Assembly (NCBI RefSeq): GCF_010233585.1
Contig: NZ_CP045997.1
Coordinates: 8,578,682 to 8,642,681 of the forward strand
DNA from: Spirosoma endbachense
Lineage (GTDB): Bacteria; Bacteroidota; Bacteroidia; Cytophagales; Spirosomataceae
DNA length: 64,000 nt
Direction: 5' to 3'
Part shown: in pieces, positions 9,075 to 18,267 of the stretch
How the letters are laid out: each line of letters begins with the position of its first letter
Numbering within the stretch: the first letter of the stretch is position 1
Notes under the pieces: model-generated
What the model saw: only the letters and a program-made list of their open reading frames with translations
Databases searched by the model: none
Told to the model about the DNA's origin: nothing
Translations under genes and position numbers: made by a program

Positions 9075-10838
9075 TCAACTCACTCGCTTTCCGTGAAGAA
9101 GCATATCGACCGCGTCGTTGAGTGACCCCGCTTTAGTGACCTGACCTGCATTGATGAAAAATATTTCATCGGCGCTTTCAATGGTATTCAGGCGGTGGGC
9201 GATAATGATGCGGGTTGTTTTTTCGGGCAATTTCTGCAGGATTTCATCTAAAAGCTTTTCGGTAATCGTGTCGATATTCGCCGTTGCTTCATCCAGAATG
9301 AGCAAATCAGGGTTACGTAACACGGCCCGCATGAACGCAATGAGCTGTTTCTGCCCCAGACTAATGGCATCACCACTCGTCTGGACTTTTGTCTCAAGTC
9401 CTTCATCAAAGCGTTCCAGCAGTTCTTCCAGATTTGCGTTATGAATGGCCTCGGTCAGCTGCGTATTTGAATACTGCTGATACTGCTCGTTGCCATACAG
9501 TATATTGTCACGAACCGTACCCGTAAACAAAAAGGGCTCCTGCAAAATAAAGCCGATCTTCTGAGTCCGCATTTTAGCACTGTAGGCCCGAATATCCTTT
9601 CCGTCGAGCAGCACGGTTCCGGTAGTTGGGTCATAGAGCCGGGCAATCAACGATGCGGTAGTGGTTTTACCGCCACCAGTCGGGCCAACCAGGGCGTAGG
9701 TTTTCCCACGTTCCAGATCAAAACTGATATTATGAAGTACTTCCTGGCCATTCGGATAACTGAATGAAACGCCCTGAAATGATAATAAGGAAGAGGTCGG
9801 TACCGTTAATGGATTCTCAACCGTTGTTAGATTCGTTTGTAGCGACAGAAGGTGAGCAATACGGTCCCAACCAGCTAATGCAACCTGAAAGCTTGCCCAT
9901 AAGGTAGCCAATTGCCGAAGCGGATTATAGAAATTAGTGATGTAGCCCAGAAAGCTGATCAACAAACCGATCGTAAAGTAGCCGGTTGCAATCAGGTAGA
10001 TACCGAACGTAAGCACAACGAGTTGGCCGAGGTTTGCCGAAATTCCATAAATCGGCATGTAAACATTGTTGGCTAAACCCGCCCCAACCGCCGTTTTGTA
10101 ATTAGTCTGATTGGCCTCATCAAACCGTTTCCGGAAGTAGTCGCGTCGATTAAAAGCAATGATCACTTTGAAATTATTCAGGCTTTCCTGAATCTCAGCG
10201 CTCATGTCGCCAACGCTTTTCAAATTGAGTGCGTTCTTCCGCTTCACCCAGGCCGAAGTTGCCTTTGTAAATACCCACAGCAACAATGCAGGCGATAAGG
10301 CTGCGGCTCCGAGCGGTAAATTGATAAACAACAAAAACAATCCAGCCCCCGTCATCAGGAAAATACTGCTGACAAACTGCATGAGTGCCTGCGAAAAAAA
10401 CAGATTCAGTTTGTCGGTGTCGTTGTTGACGCGTGAAATCAGGTCGCCTGCTTTATTCTGATTAAAAAAAGCAACGGGAAGCTCCTGCAATTTTGTAAAT
10501 ACAGCATTCCGAAGCTTAAATAACGTTCGCTGCCCTACTCCGCCCATTAACCGGGTTTGCATATACCCTGTCCCGAATGCGATTATATAAATCCCAAGCA
10601 GAATGGCCGCATTCGTCAGAACACCATCATATTGTTTAGTCACAATATATTGATCAATGGTTCGTCCAATGATTACAGGCCCAAGCAGGATCAGGCTCGA
10701 ATTGATCAGAATCGCACCAAACGCCAGAATTAACGTCCGCTGTTCATCGTCAATGAGCGCCAGTAGTTTCCGAAGAGCTTTGTAAGTGGCGTTTTTTTCT
10801 TCTTTCTGTCCGACAAACTGATTAAGATCGTAGTTCAT
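9075..10838 (-). CDS. ABC exporter half-transporter, catalytic-site subunit
   Basis: A 587-residue fusion of a six-helix membrane domain (about 45-320) and an ATPase domain (about 345-575), as in MsbA/LmrA-type exporters. The Walker A is GPTGGGKTT, the Walker B LLILDEATANID keeps the catalytic glutamate, and the switch histidine is present (IIAHRLNTIE). The signature is degenerate, SLGQKQ instead of SGGQ. Its start overlaps the end of the upstream half-transporter by 17 bases. The two therefore look like a heterodimer in which this subunit gives the intact Walker A/B/H-loop site. The substrate is unknown; multidrug or lipid export is typical of the family. Confidence 0.93.
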   Translation of the reverse strand: MNYDLNQFVGQKEEKNATYKALRKLLALIDDEQRTLILAFGAILINSSLILLGPVIIGRTIDQYIVTKQYDGVLTNAAILLGIYIIAFGTGYMQTRLMGGVGQRTLFKLRNAVFTKLQELPVAFFNQNKAGDLISRVNNDTDKLNLFFSQALMQFVSSIFLMTGAGLFLLFINLPLGAAALSPALLLWVFTKATSAWVKRKNALNLKSVGDMSAEIQESLNNFKVIIAFNRRDYFRKRFDEANQTNYKTAVGAGLANNVYMPIYGISANLGQLVVLTFGIYLIATGYFTIGLLISFLGYITNFYNPLRQLATLWASFQVALAGWDRIAHLLSLQTNLTTVENPLTVPTSSLLSFQGVSFSYPNGQEVLHNISFDLERGKTYALVGPTGGGKTTTASLIARLYDPTTGTVLLDGKDIRAYSAKMRTQKIGFILQEPFLFTGTVRDNILYGNEQYQQYSNTQLTEAIHNANLEELLERFDEGLETKVQTSGDAISLGQKQLIAFMRAVLRNPDLLILDEATANIDTITEKLLDEILQKLPEKTTRIIIAHRLNTIESADEIFFINAGQVTKAGSLNDAVDMLLHGKRVS

Positions 10839-12576
10839 ACTGACTTGTACTGCGTTGCGACTGGTAAATCTGAACGTATTCGGGACTACTACTCATCAAT
10901 TCAGGATGAGTGCCTTTGGCGATGATTTCGCCTTCCATCAGTAAAATAATCTGCTCATAATCTTCAATGGAAGCGATCTTTTGCGTTACTGAAATCAGCG
11001 TTAAACCGGGGTAGTTCTTCTGAATATTCTGCACAATTTTCTGTTCCGTATTCGTATCGACACGAGCAGTAAAATCGTCGAGCAGCAGTACTTTAGGATT
11101 AAGTGCCAAAGCACGTGCCAGCATAATCCGTTGTTTCTGACCACCCGAAAGGCTGGCTCCCCGCTCAGAAACAACAGTTTGTAGTTTCTGGGGCAACGAG
11201 TCGATAAACCCGCGTAGTTCGGCCGTATCAATTGCTTTATCCAGCAACTCATCAGTGACGGTATCGCTAAACGCAATGTTTTCGCGAAGGCTCATATTGA
11301 AGATAATACTATCCTGAAAGACGAAGCCGACTTGCTGGTGAAATGTGTCTTCATTATACTGATCAATCGGCTGACCATCGTACTCAACGCTACCCTCGGA
11401 GGTGTTAATAAGGCCCGTTAATAGATACAGTAGTTGACTTTTGCCAGCTGCTGTTGGACCAACAATAGCCGTCTGGGTGCCTGCTTTCACCGAAAACGAA
11501 ACGTCTTTTAGAGCAGGTTTCCCGTCATAGTTAACCGCAACGTCTCGTACATCAATATCACCGGCAAGTGCGCGATCAATTGTCCCAGATTTCACTGTTT
11601 CAGGTGCTTGCAGAACCTGATTGACCCGCTCATACGAAGCCGACGCCTGTGCAATGACGTTGCTCATAAAGCCGAGCATGATGATCGGGAAAATCAGCAG
11701 TGACAGATAGCTACTGAACGCAGCAAAATCACCCAGTGACATACTGCCTGTAATAACAAAGTGTCCACCCAGCACCAGAATGCTCAGCGCGGCCATGTTA
11801 GCCGTGAAACTAATGACAGGAATCAGGGCCGCAAACAGGCGTAAAATGGCTAATCCCAGATCTTTGGCATCTGTATTAGCCGCCAGAAATTTATCGTATT
11901 CAAGCTGTTGCGAATTGATAACCCGGATCAGGGCTGAGCCCAGAACGCTTTCATTGATGACTTTATTCAGCCAGTCGACAACCTCGCGGCTCCGTTTAAA
12001 CAGCGTTCGCACTTTACGCATCAATACGTAAAATGTAATGCCCACAATAGGCACGATAGCCAGCACGGTTAAACCCAGTTTCCAATTGATGCTCAGCAGC
12101 AGAATACTTGCTCCGATGATAATGCATAATGAGGATACGATCGAGACAACGGCTTGTGAAACAAATGTCTTGACCGAGTCAATGTCGGAGGTCAGGTTCG
12201 TCAGTAAACGGGATGGGTTAGCCTGCTGGATATACGCAAAGCTCTGGCGCGAAATTTTATCGGCCAGTTGCGTTCGTAAATCCTTCGCCACCCGCTCAGA
12301 CGCGTAGGTTTGAATGATGCTTTGCAGGTAGGTAAAAACGAAAATGAATAGAGCAGCCGCCAGAAACTCAATAACTATGGTTTTCAGCACAAATTTCCCG
12401 GCTGTGTACTCATCAATACCGTGCGAGATGATCATTGGCAATAAGAGGTTCACCCCGTTGCTGATCAGCGCAAACAGGATCAACAAAATGATCATTCTGG
12501 AATACGGCTTTAGCAGGCTCAGCAAAGGAGAAGGAGCCTTTTTAGGCGCTTCCGGTTTTGGGGTAGCTTTGTCCAT
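10822..12576 (-). CDS. ABC exporter half-transporter, degenerate-site subunit
   Basis: A 584-residue half-transporter with a six-helix membrane domain followed by an ATPase domain. The Walker A GPTAAGKS and the signature LSGGQKQR are intact. The Walker B reads VLLLDDFTARVD, with Asp in place of the catalytic Glu, and the switch histidine is Gln (ISVTQKIAS). These are the substitutions known from degenerate-site subunits of heterodimeric exporters such as TM287 of TM287/288. An extended start at 12621 is possible, but a TACCTTTG -7 element at 12637-12630 would place transcription start almost on it, so the ATG at 12576 (MDKATPKPE) is chosen. Confidence 0.92.
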   Translation of the reverse strand: MDKATPKPEAPKKAPSPLLSLLKPYSRMIILLILFALISNGVNLLLPMIISHGIDEYTAGKFVLKTIVIEFLAAALFIFVFTYLQSIIQTYASERVAKDLRTQLADKISRQSFAYIQQANPSRLLTNLTSDIDSVKTFVSQAVVSIVSSLCIIIGASILLLSINWKLGLTVLAIVPIVGITFYVLMRKVRTLFKRSREVVDWLNKVINESVLGSALIRVINSQQLEYDKFLAANTDAKDLGLAILRLFAALIPVISFTANMAALSILVLGGHFVITGSMSLGDFAAFSSYLSLLIFPIIMLGFMSNVIAQASASYERVNQVLQAPETVKSGTIDRALAGDIDVRDVAVNYDGKPALKDVSFSVKAGTQTAIVGPTAAGKSQLLYLLTGLINTSEGSVEYDGQPIDQYNEDTFHQQVGFVFQDSIIFNMSLRENIAFSDTVTDELLDKAIDTAELRGFIDSLPQKLQTVVSERGASLSGGQKQRIMLARALALNPKVLLLDDFTARVDTNTEQKIVQNIQKNYPGLTLISVTQKIASIEDYEQIILLMEGEIIAKGTHPELMSSSPEYVQIYQSQRSTSQYELRS

Positions 12577-12629
12577 GATGGTTGTATTCTCCGAAAATAG
12601 GAGTCGTTGGCTGCGAATCAACGACCGCC

Positions 12630-12637
12630 CAAAGGTA
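12630..12637 (-). promoter_or_regulatory. Candidate ABC exporter promoter (-7 element)
   Basis: Minus-strand TACCTTTG, identical to the rRNA -7 elements, 54 bp upstream of the chosen start. No convincing -33 element. Confidence 0.5.
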
Positions 12638-12841
12638 GTCAGATAAACTAGTTTGTGGATTAAAGCCGGTCGTTTTTAGTTAGCCAGGTTTCAGATACAA
12701 ATAAATAACTGGCTTAAGGCAAACGAGTAGTCAACAACGATTTTTTGATTCCACTACCAATTACGTATCTATATTATTTAAGCTAATTTATTTGGACATA
12801 AATTACTGACAATCAATATCATAAAAGACAATTCAGCAGTT

Positions 12842-13081
12842 CTAAGCGAATAAACCCGTCGATTTTGCCATCTTGAACTCCTTTTTTGTGCTTAACAATT
12901 GATTAGAATTAACTGAAACTAAAGTAGGTTTCGGGTAAGAATAGCTTTCTCTAGAACCAGCATTGGAATGCTGAAGGGTCAGGCTGACCAGATAACCTAA
13001 GCTAATCAGCAAAAATACCTTTTGAGGATAGAGCGTTTGACCGTAATTATTTCCCGATTTGACTAACGTAATCGCCTTCAT
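12842..13081 (-). CDS. Possible small membrane protein (doubtful)
   Basis: A 79-codon reading frame in the gap between the ABC exporter and the divergent MFS gene. It has one hydrophobic stretch (VFLLISLGYLVSLTL, about residues 22-36) followed by a Ser/Lys-rich tail. Nothing in it is recognisable, the region is AT-rich, and a chance frame is possible. The remaining gap (12577-12841) holds only the exporter promoter region. Confidence 0.3.
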   Translation of the reverse strand: MKAITLVKSGNNYGQTLYPQKVFLLISLGYLVSLTLQHSNAGSRESYSYPKPTLVSVNSNQLLSTKKEFKMAKSTGLFA

Positions 13082-13105
13082 CGCCCCACTTACATAATAC
13101 GACTG

Positions 13106-14425
13106 ATGGAAAACAAGCCCGGAAACTTTCGCTGGACGGTAGTTACTCTACTGTTTTTTGCCACCACCATTAATTACCTCGACCGGCAGGTGATTGGTCT
13201 GCTTAAGCCTTCGCTTGAAAGCGAATTCAGTTGGACCGAAACCGATTATAGCCGGATCGTAATGGCCTTTGCAACGGCCTATGCCATTGGGTTACTACTG
13301 TTTGGCCGGGTCATTGACCGCATCGGCACAAAATTAGGGTACACCATTTCGTTAATTGCCTGGAGTTTTGCCGCCATTGCTCACGCCTTTGCCACCAGCA
13401 CATTCGGGTTTGGTGTTGCGAGGGCGGCACTCGGTCTGGGCGAATCGGGTAACTTCCCGGCAGCGATCAAAGCCATTGCCGAATGGTTTCCCAAAAAAGA
13501 GCGAGCCTTCGCAACGGGTATTTTTAACTCAGGAGCCAACATCGGCGCTGTAGTCGCTCCCGTTATGGTTCCCTGGATTCTGGGAGCTTATGGCTGGGAA
13601 GAAGCCTTTATCATTACGGGTGCCATCGGTTTTATCTGGTTAATTTTCTGGATCATTTATTACGAAGTGCCTGCCCGTCAAAAACGTGTAACACAGGCTG
13701 AACTAGCTTATATCCACAGTGATAATGAGGTAGAATCTGTAAATGCAAAACCCGTTCAGTGGGGCAAGCTATTTGGTATCCGGCAAACCTGGGCATTCGT
13801 CTTTGGCAAAATGCTGACCGACCCGATCTGGTGGTTTTTCTTATTCTGGCTTCCCTCCTATTTCTCGACAACCTTTAATCTGGATCTCAAAAAACCAAGT
13901 CTGCCTCTTGTGATCGTCTACACCGCCACAACTATTGGTAGTATTGGCGGGGGTTACCTATCATCCTATTTAATTCGGCGCGGCTGGGGTGTATTCAGAG
14001 CCCGGAAGACGGCTATGCTCTTATTTGCGGTGGCGGTTGTACCGATTATGGCAGCCCGCTATGCTACTGATATCTGGCAGGCTGTAGCGCTGATTAGTCT
14101 GGCAGCAGCCGCGCACCAGGCATGGAGCGCAAATATTTATACAACGGCATCCGATGTTTTTCCGAAGAAAGCATTGAGCTCGGTAATTGGTATCGGGGGT
14201 ATGGCTGGCTCAGTGGGCGGCATCTTATTTCCGCTGCTTGTTGGCTGGTTATTAGACACGTACAAAGCAGCTGGCAATTTGAATGGCGGTTATAACCTGA
14301 TCTTCATTATTTGTGGCAGTGCGTATCTGATCGCGTGGGCAATTATGCACTTCTTTACGCCACGCATGGAGATGGTAAATCTAGATGAGCCAACAGAATC
14401 CCCAAAACCCGAAGTGGTTTCGTAA
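13106..14425 (+). CDS. MFS sugar-acid transporter (ACS family, ExuT/DgoT-like)
   Basis: A 439-residue major facilitator with twelve predicted helices. The N-terminal signature NYLDRQVIGLLKP and the cytoplasmic loop GRVIDRIGTKLGY are characteristic of the anion:cation symporter family that imports hexuronates and aldonates. LGLGESGNFPAAIKAIAEWFPKKERA, between helices 4 and 5, supports this. It is a close paralogue of the transporter at 45246-46550, which sits in an aldonate catabolic operon; here it is a single gene with its own strong terminator. Substrate is inferred from family and paralogue only. Confidence 0.88.
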   Translation: MENKPGNFRWTVVTLLFFATTINYLDRQVIGLLKPSLESEFSWTETDYSRIVMAFATAYAIGLLLFGRVIDRIGTKLGYTISLIAWSFAAIAHAFATSTFGFGVARAALGLGESGNFPAAIKAIAEWFPKKERAFATGIFNSGANIGAVVAPVMVPWILGAYGWEEAFIITGAIGFIWLIFWIIYYEVPARQKRVTQAELAYIHSDNEVESVNAKPVQWGKLFGIRQTWAFVFGKMLTDPIWWFFLFWLPSYFSTTFNLDLKKPSLPLVIVYTATTIGSIGGGYLSSYLIRRGWGVFRARKTAMLLFAVAVVPIMAARYATDIWQAVALISLAAAAHQAWSANIYTTASDVFPKKALSSVIGIGGMAGSVGGILFPLLVGWLLDTYKAAGNLNGGYNLIFIICGSAYLIAWAIMHFFTPRMEMVNLDEPTESPKPEVVS

Positions 14426-14436
14426 TTGCATTCCTT

Positions 14437-14498
14437 AGAGTTTAATCAAACAAGAAGGCCGACGTATGCGCGTCGGCCTTCTTGTTTGATTAAACTCT
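14437..14498. terminator. Bidirectional terminator, 28-bp perfect stem
   Basis: Arms 14437-14464 and 14471-14498 are perfectly complementary over 28 bp with loop TATGCG. It sits between the convergent MFS and SPFH genes and touches the SPFH stop codon, so it serves both directions. Confidence 0.9.
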
Positions 14499-16446
14499 AT
14501 TTGCCATCAATCGGCAAGGTCACATCTACAATTTTGGTAGCCTGACCGCTTTTTCGTTCTTCGATCTGCTCCAGAAGTTTTAGGCCCATCAACCCGTTCA
14601 GCGAACCGTCAGATCCATTGCCGGTGCCATTAATGACAATATCGGGGATGACGCGAATATGGCCTTTACCAATTTCTTCCGTGATCTTGAAGCGCGTAAA
14701 GTTCTCATCACCCATGGCCTTGACCTGTAGTTCGTAGGCTTCAGCCGTCGAGCGGCCAATGGCCAGTATCTTCTCGGCTTCAGCAGCTCCCGTTTTGGCA
14801 ATCCGCTCGGCTTCAGCATCGGCAGTCAGCTTGGTGGCTTCGGCATCAGCAGCCGCCTGCCGACGACGAGCTTCCGCATTGGCCTCGGCGCGAACTTTGG
14901 TCGCTTCTGATTCGGCCCCAACCTGAAGCTTCAGGCTACGAGCTTCCCCTTCCGACTTTTTAACGGCGGCATCGGCAGTGCGCTGAGCAATTTCTACGCT
15001 TTGCTGTGCTTTTACAACCTCCCGCTGAATATCGGCCAAAGCCGTTTCGCGTTCCATACCCTGCCGTTTTTCCTGCGCCATTCGCTGGGTTTCGTAGGTC
15101 TTCTCTTCTTCCTGCGCTATTTTCCGATCGGTCAACGTTTTCATCAGACTGTCTGGTGGTACGATATCACCGATGAGTGTGTCGACGGCGTTCACATTAT
15201 AAACCTCCAATACGGCCCTGATGTGTTCCCGAGCGGCTTCCTGCCGTTCTTTACGGGTACTCAGAAAGGCTATGACATCAGAATCCTGCGCCGAGTTCCG
15301 GAAATAGTTACCAATGGTTGGTTCCAGCACCTGCGAAACAAGGTTAGTCATACTCCCGAAGCGCGCAATCACTTTTGGCGCTTCTGCCGATGGAATGTGA
15401 ATAATCTGTGCTACGTCCAGATTAAACGGGAAACCGTCTTTCGAACGCACCGTAATGGTCGAAAGATTACGGTCGAGCGCGTGGGCTTCAGTGCGGGCGT
15501 TGGCCCAGTTCAGCACGAGGTTCGTTGTCGGTACTCCTTCAACCTTCATTGTAAAGGTGTTAATCGGGTATTTACCCGGCCCCAGTGGTTCCATCCAGAC
15601 ACCCCTGAAGCCCCGTCGAACAATGTTGCCGTGTTTGAAGGCTTCGCCCGTTAGATCTTCACCGTCTTCGCCAATGTAGGAGATGACGACACCAACGTGA
15701 CCGATCGGTACTTCAGTCATCGGAATCTCTTCGATCTGCACTGCCCAGGGATTTATGTAATAGGAACCGGCCAGCACAACCTGTGGCTGGAGACCCCGAT
15801 TACCGCCATTTTTGAGGAAAGAATCGGCATCCTGAAAGTTATTATGGCCTTCTATATTTCTACCGGCAATCTGACCAGACTGCAAGGGAGCACCATCCAG
15901 TGTCGTTATGATACCAACCATATTCTCCTTGATAACGGTCATATCGGCAATGGTAATCGTAAAGGCGAACGTATTGATACGGTAAGTTCCAGGAGTAAGC
16001 ATAGCCGTCTGGCGCCCTTTTTGCCCTCCACTCGACAAGAAGCGTTCAGTATCCTGAAAATTATCGGAGTCTACCCGACGGGCCAGAATGTTACCGGTTG
16101 GAAGTTCGGCCCCATCGTTAGAAAGTACCAGACCGATTTTTCCTTCTGGCACAACTGTAAAGGGTTGCATGGTAATACCATACTGCCAGGGCCATAACCA
16201 CCAGTAAAGACCCGGTGCGAGCGTCTGAGCCTGATAACCGGCCTCCCCTTTTGTTGCAATAATCCGGCCATCGGGCAGGCCCCGGTCATTACCAACCAGC
16301 ACATATTTTTTGGTCACCAGACCAATTCGGTCTTCGGGTACAATGACCATCCCGAACAAAAAACGAAGCACCCATTTATAGAGCACAACGGCAAGAAAGA
16401 GTAGGATCGCCCAACTCCAGGTCGAAATAAGTGGAAGTAGTTCCAT
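14497..16446 (-). CDS. SPFH/band 7 (flotillin-like) membrane protein with four N-terminal repeats
   Basis: A 649-residue protein. One membrane helix lies at about residues 10-32. Four related blocks follow, starting near residues 36, 99, 171 and 246; each begins V-P-x-G-x-I/V-G-L-V and ends P-G-x-Y-x-I-N-x-F. The SPFH domain covers about 303-430, and a long Ala/Glu-rich coiled coil about 455-590 (many EAR, AEAE and KAQQ segments). A Gly/Asn/Ser linker (NGTGNGSDGS) precedes the tail. Flotillin-like proteins scaffold membrane microdomains and form large oligomeric cages; the role here is unknown. Isolated by hairpins and gaps from its neighbours. Confidence 0.88.
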   Translation of the reverse strand: MELLPLISTWSWAILLFLAVVLYKWVLRFLFGMVIVPEDRIGLVTKKYVLVGNDRGLPDGRIIATKGEAGYQAQTLAPGLYWWLWPWQYGITMQPFTVVPEGKIGLVLSNDGAELPTGNILARRVDSDNFQDTERFLSSGGQKGRQTAMLTPGTYRINTFAFTITIADMTVIKENMVGIITTLDGAPLQSGQIAGRNIEGHNNFQDADSFLKNGGNRGLQPQVVLAGSYYINPWAVQIEEIPMTEVPIGHVGVVISYIGEDGEDLTGEAFKHGNIVRRGFRGVWMEPLGPGKYPINTFTMKVEGVPTTNLVLNWANARTEAHALDRNLSTITVRSKDGFPFNLDVAQIIHIPSAEAPKVIARFGSMTNLVSQVLEPTIGNYFRNSAQDSDVIAFLSTRKERQEAAREHIRAVLEVYNVNAVDTLIGDIVPPDSLMKTLTDRKIAQEEEKTYETQRMAQEKRQGMERETALADIQREVVKAQQSVEIAQRTADAAVKKSEGEARSLKLQVGAESEATKVRAEANAEARRRQAAADAEATKLTADAEAERIAKTGAAEAEKILAIGRSTAEAYELQVKAMGDENFTRFKITEEIGKGHIRVIPDIVINGTGNGSDGSLNGLMGLKLLEQIEERKSGQATKIVDVTLPIDGK

Positions 16447-16711
16447 GAATAAACAAGGTTTAACTGGTTAAGAGACAATAAATTGATATGCGAATAAATG
16501 AATGGGAATGCACATTCTTACTCATCTCACGAGCTATTGAAGTCGGAGAAAGAGGTAGCGAAGGAAACAGTGTGCCTACATTGGGGTAGATACTAATTGG
16601 TCAGATTGACGCGTCAAATGTAGGGTACGAGCAAATCACAGGGTCCCAAATTTGGATGATTGGTTACCCGATGGTCAGAATGTGCAGGGGTGTTGATGAG
16701 TGGACGACTAC

Positions 16712-18148
16712 TTAAAATTCCTGAGCGAGGTTAAAGAAAAAGCCACCCTTGCCTTCCCGGTTGATGGAACCACTCAATCGCACCACAAAATTATAGAACG
16801 TTACCACGTCCAGGCTCATACCTGTTCCCATGAGTAAGCGGTTCGCCAGTCGGCTTTGGTATTGCTCAGCCACGGTACTTCTCACATAACCCGCATCGCC
16901 ATACACTGTAATATAAGCTGAAATCGGTACTGTATTAAACTGCCGGACATGAAGCCAGTTCAATTGTTTGCGGGTGTTAAAGAGTTGATAACGAAAACTA
17001 TTTCGCCAGATCGCCGATCGTTGCCCGTCGATTACATAAAGCTCATACCCTCGGACCATTTCGCTGGAGCTACCCAGCCCACGCAGATTGAAATAAGGCT
17101 GGCGCGTTGGCCAGCTGGAACGACCACGCACACTGCTGGCAGCATAAAAACGACCACCTAACGACCAGTAGCGGGTCATAGAGGCCGATAATTCCAGATA
17201 ATGAAAATCATCTTTCGGCAACAGGCCCGACACGCCAACGAATCCGGTCAATACGGTTCCACGAAGTGGATAGGACACGTTATCCCGCCGATCGTATCGG
17301 TAGCTGTAGTTCATGGCCACGTATTGTTGACGGGTTCGTCCGTCAAGAAAATAATCCGGATTTAGTCGGGCAATGGTATCGGCAATGGTATTTCGGGTGT
17401 ACCGGGTTTCGAGAACGTGGTAGTGATAAAGTCCACGCCGATGTGTCAGTATCAGGCCAGCATAAGCGCGCTCCCGTAAAACTTGCTCGTCTTTAACATA
17501 AACCCACTTGTCGGCCTGGGTTCGATACGGAATTTCTTTGTTTGTGATATAAGCCAGGTCCAGCCGAAGCCCGATTCGCTGCGCTTTATCAATATACGGC
17601 ATTGCATACGACACAACGGTTCGCTGCGAAAAACCCCGTTCAAAAATGACCTGAAGCTGGTCGTTATTGCCCGTCACATTCTTATAACTGAGTCTACCGC
17701 CATAAATTACCCGTCGGAGATCACGGCCCCGATCATACCACCATTCATTGAAATTCCGGTCGGCCAGATCGAACACAGGGTAAGCGATCAGATACCACCG
17801 CTCTTTCATGGTAACAGTTAGGTCAAACAAGCCAAGTTCCGTAGAGTCATTAGGTGTAACCTGCGCTGAGGAGACATCAACCGTGACAAACAGGTTGGTA
17901 TTATTGATATTCCGCTGGTCCCAGGCAACCCGACCGGCCAGATCGCCCAGCCGAACCGTATCACCGACATGCAGCGTCATTTCGCGCAGAATGATCCGGT
18001 CGCGGGTACGATAATTTCCTTTGAGTGTAACCGAGCGCACAATAACCGACCGCGATGAGTCGACAGGCGTATTCGCCCATGCGGTTTGAAGGGTTACTAA
18101 AAAAGCCGTGAGCAGTAGAGCGACGGACAGCCGACAGTTCGGAATCAT
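16712..18148 (-). CDS. BamA/TamA-family outer membrane protein
   Basis: A 478-residue outer-membrane barrel protein with a cleavable signal (about 1-25, ending QTAWA). One POTRA-like domain follows (about 34-112: VIVRSVTLKGNYRTRDRIILREMTLHVGDTV). The rest is a predicted 16-strand barrel with alternating aromatic strands, finishing GGFFFNLAQEF, whose terminal Phe is the usual barrel-assembly signal. Full BamA has five POTRA domains and about 800 residues, so this is a short relative rather than the essential assembly factor. Function unknown. 16447-16711 upstream of the SPFH start holds no gene that I can see. Confidence 0.85.
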   Translation of the reverse strand: MIPNCRLSVALLLTAFLVTLQTAWANTPVDSSRSVIVRSVTLKGNYRTRDRIILREMTLHVGDTVRLGDLAGRVAWDQRNINNTNLFVTVDVSSAQVTPNDSTELGLFDLTVTMKERWYLIAYPVFDLADRNFNEWWYDRGRDLRRVIYGGRLSYKNVTGNNDQLQVIFERGFSQRTVVSYAMPYIDKAQRIGLRLDLAYITNKEIPYRTQADKWVYVKDEQVLRERAYAGLILTHRRGLYHYHVLETRYTRNTIADTIARLNPDYFLDGRTRQQYVAMNYSYRYDRRDNVSYPLRGTVLTGFVGVSGLLPKDDFHYLELSASMTRYWSLGGRFYAASSVRGRSSWPTRQPYFNLRGLGSSSEMVRGYELYVIDGQRSAIWRNSFRYQLFNTRKQLNWLHVRQFNTVPISAYITVYGDAGYVRSTVAEQYQSRLANRLLMGTGMSLDVVTFYNFVVRLSGSINREGKGGFFFNLAQEF

Positions 18149-18267
18149 GCTTAAAAATACGGCTTTTCAGAAAAATAAGACAACTTTTTCTCTGTATCCT
18201 GCAAACGTCTGTGTATTATTGTTGTGCATTCTATAAAGCTACGGCTACTCTTTAAAATATACAGTAC

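Noticed and set aside
15001..15654. A 217-codon plus-strand frame opposite the SPFH gene
   Set aside because: It is antisense to a well-supported conserved domain and has no recognisable features.
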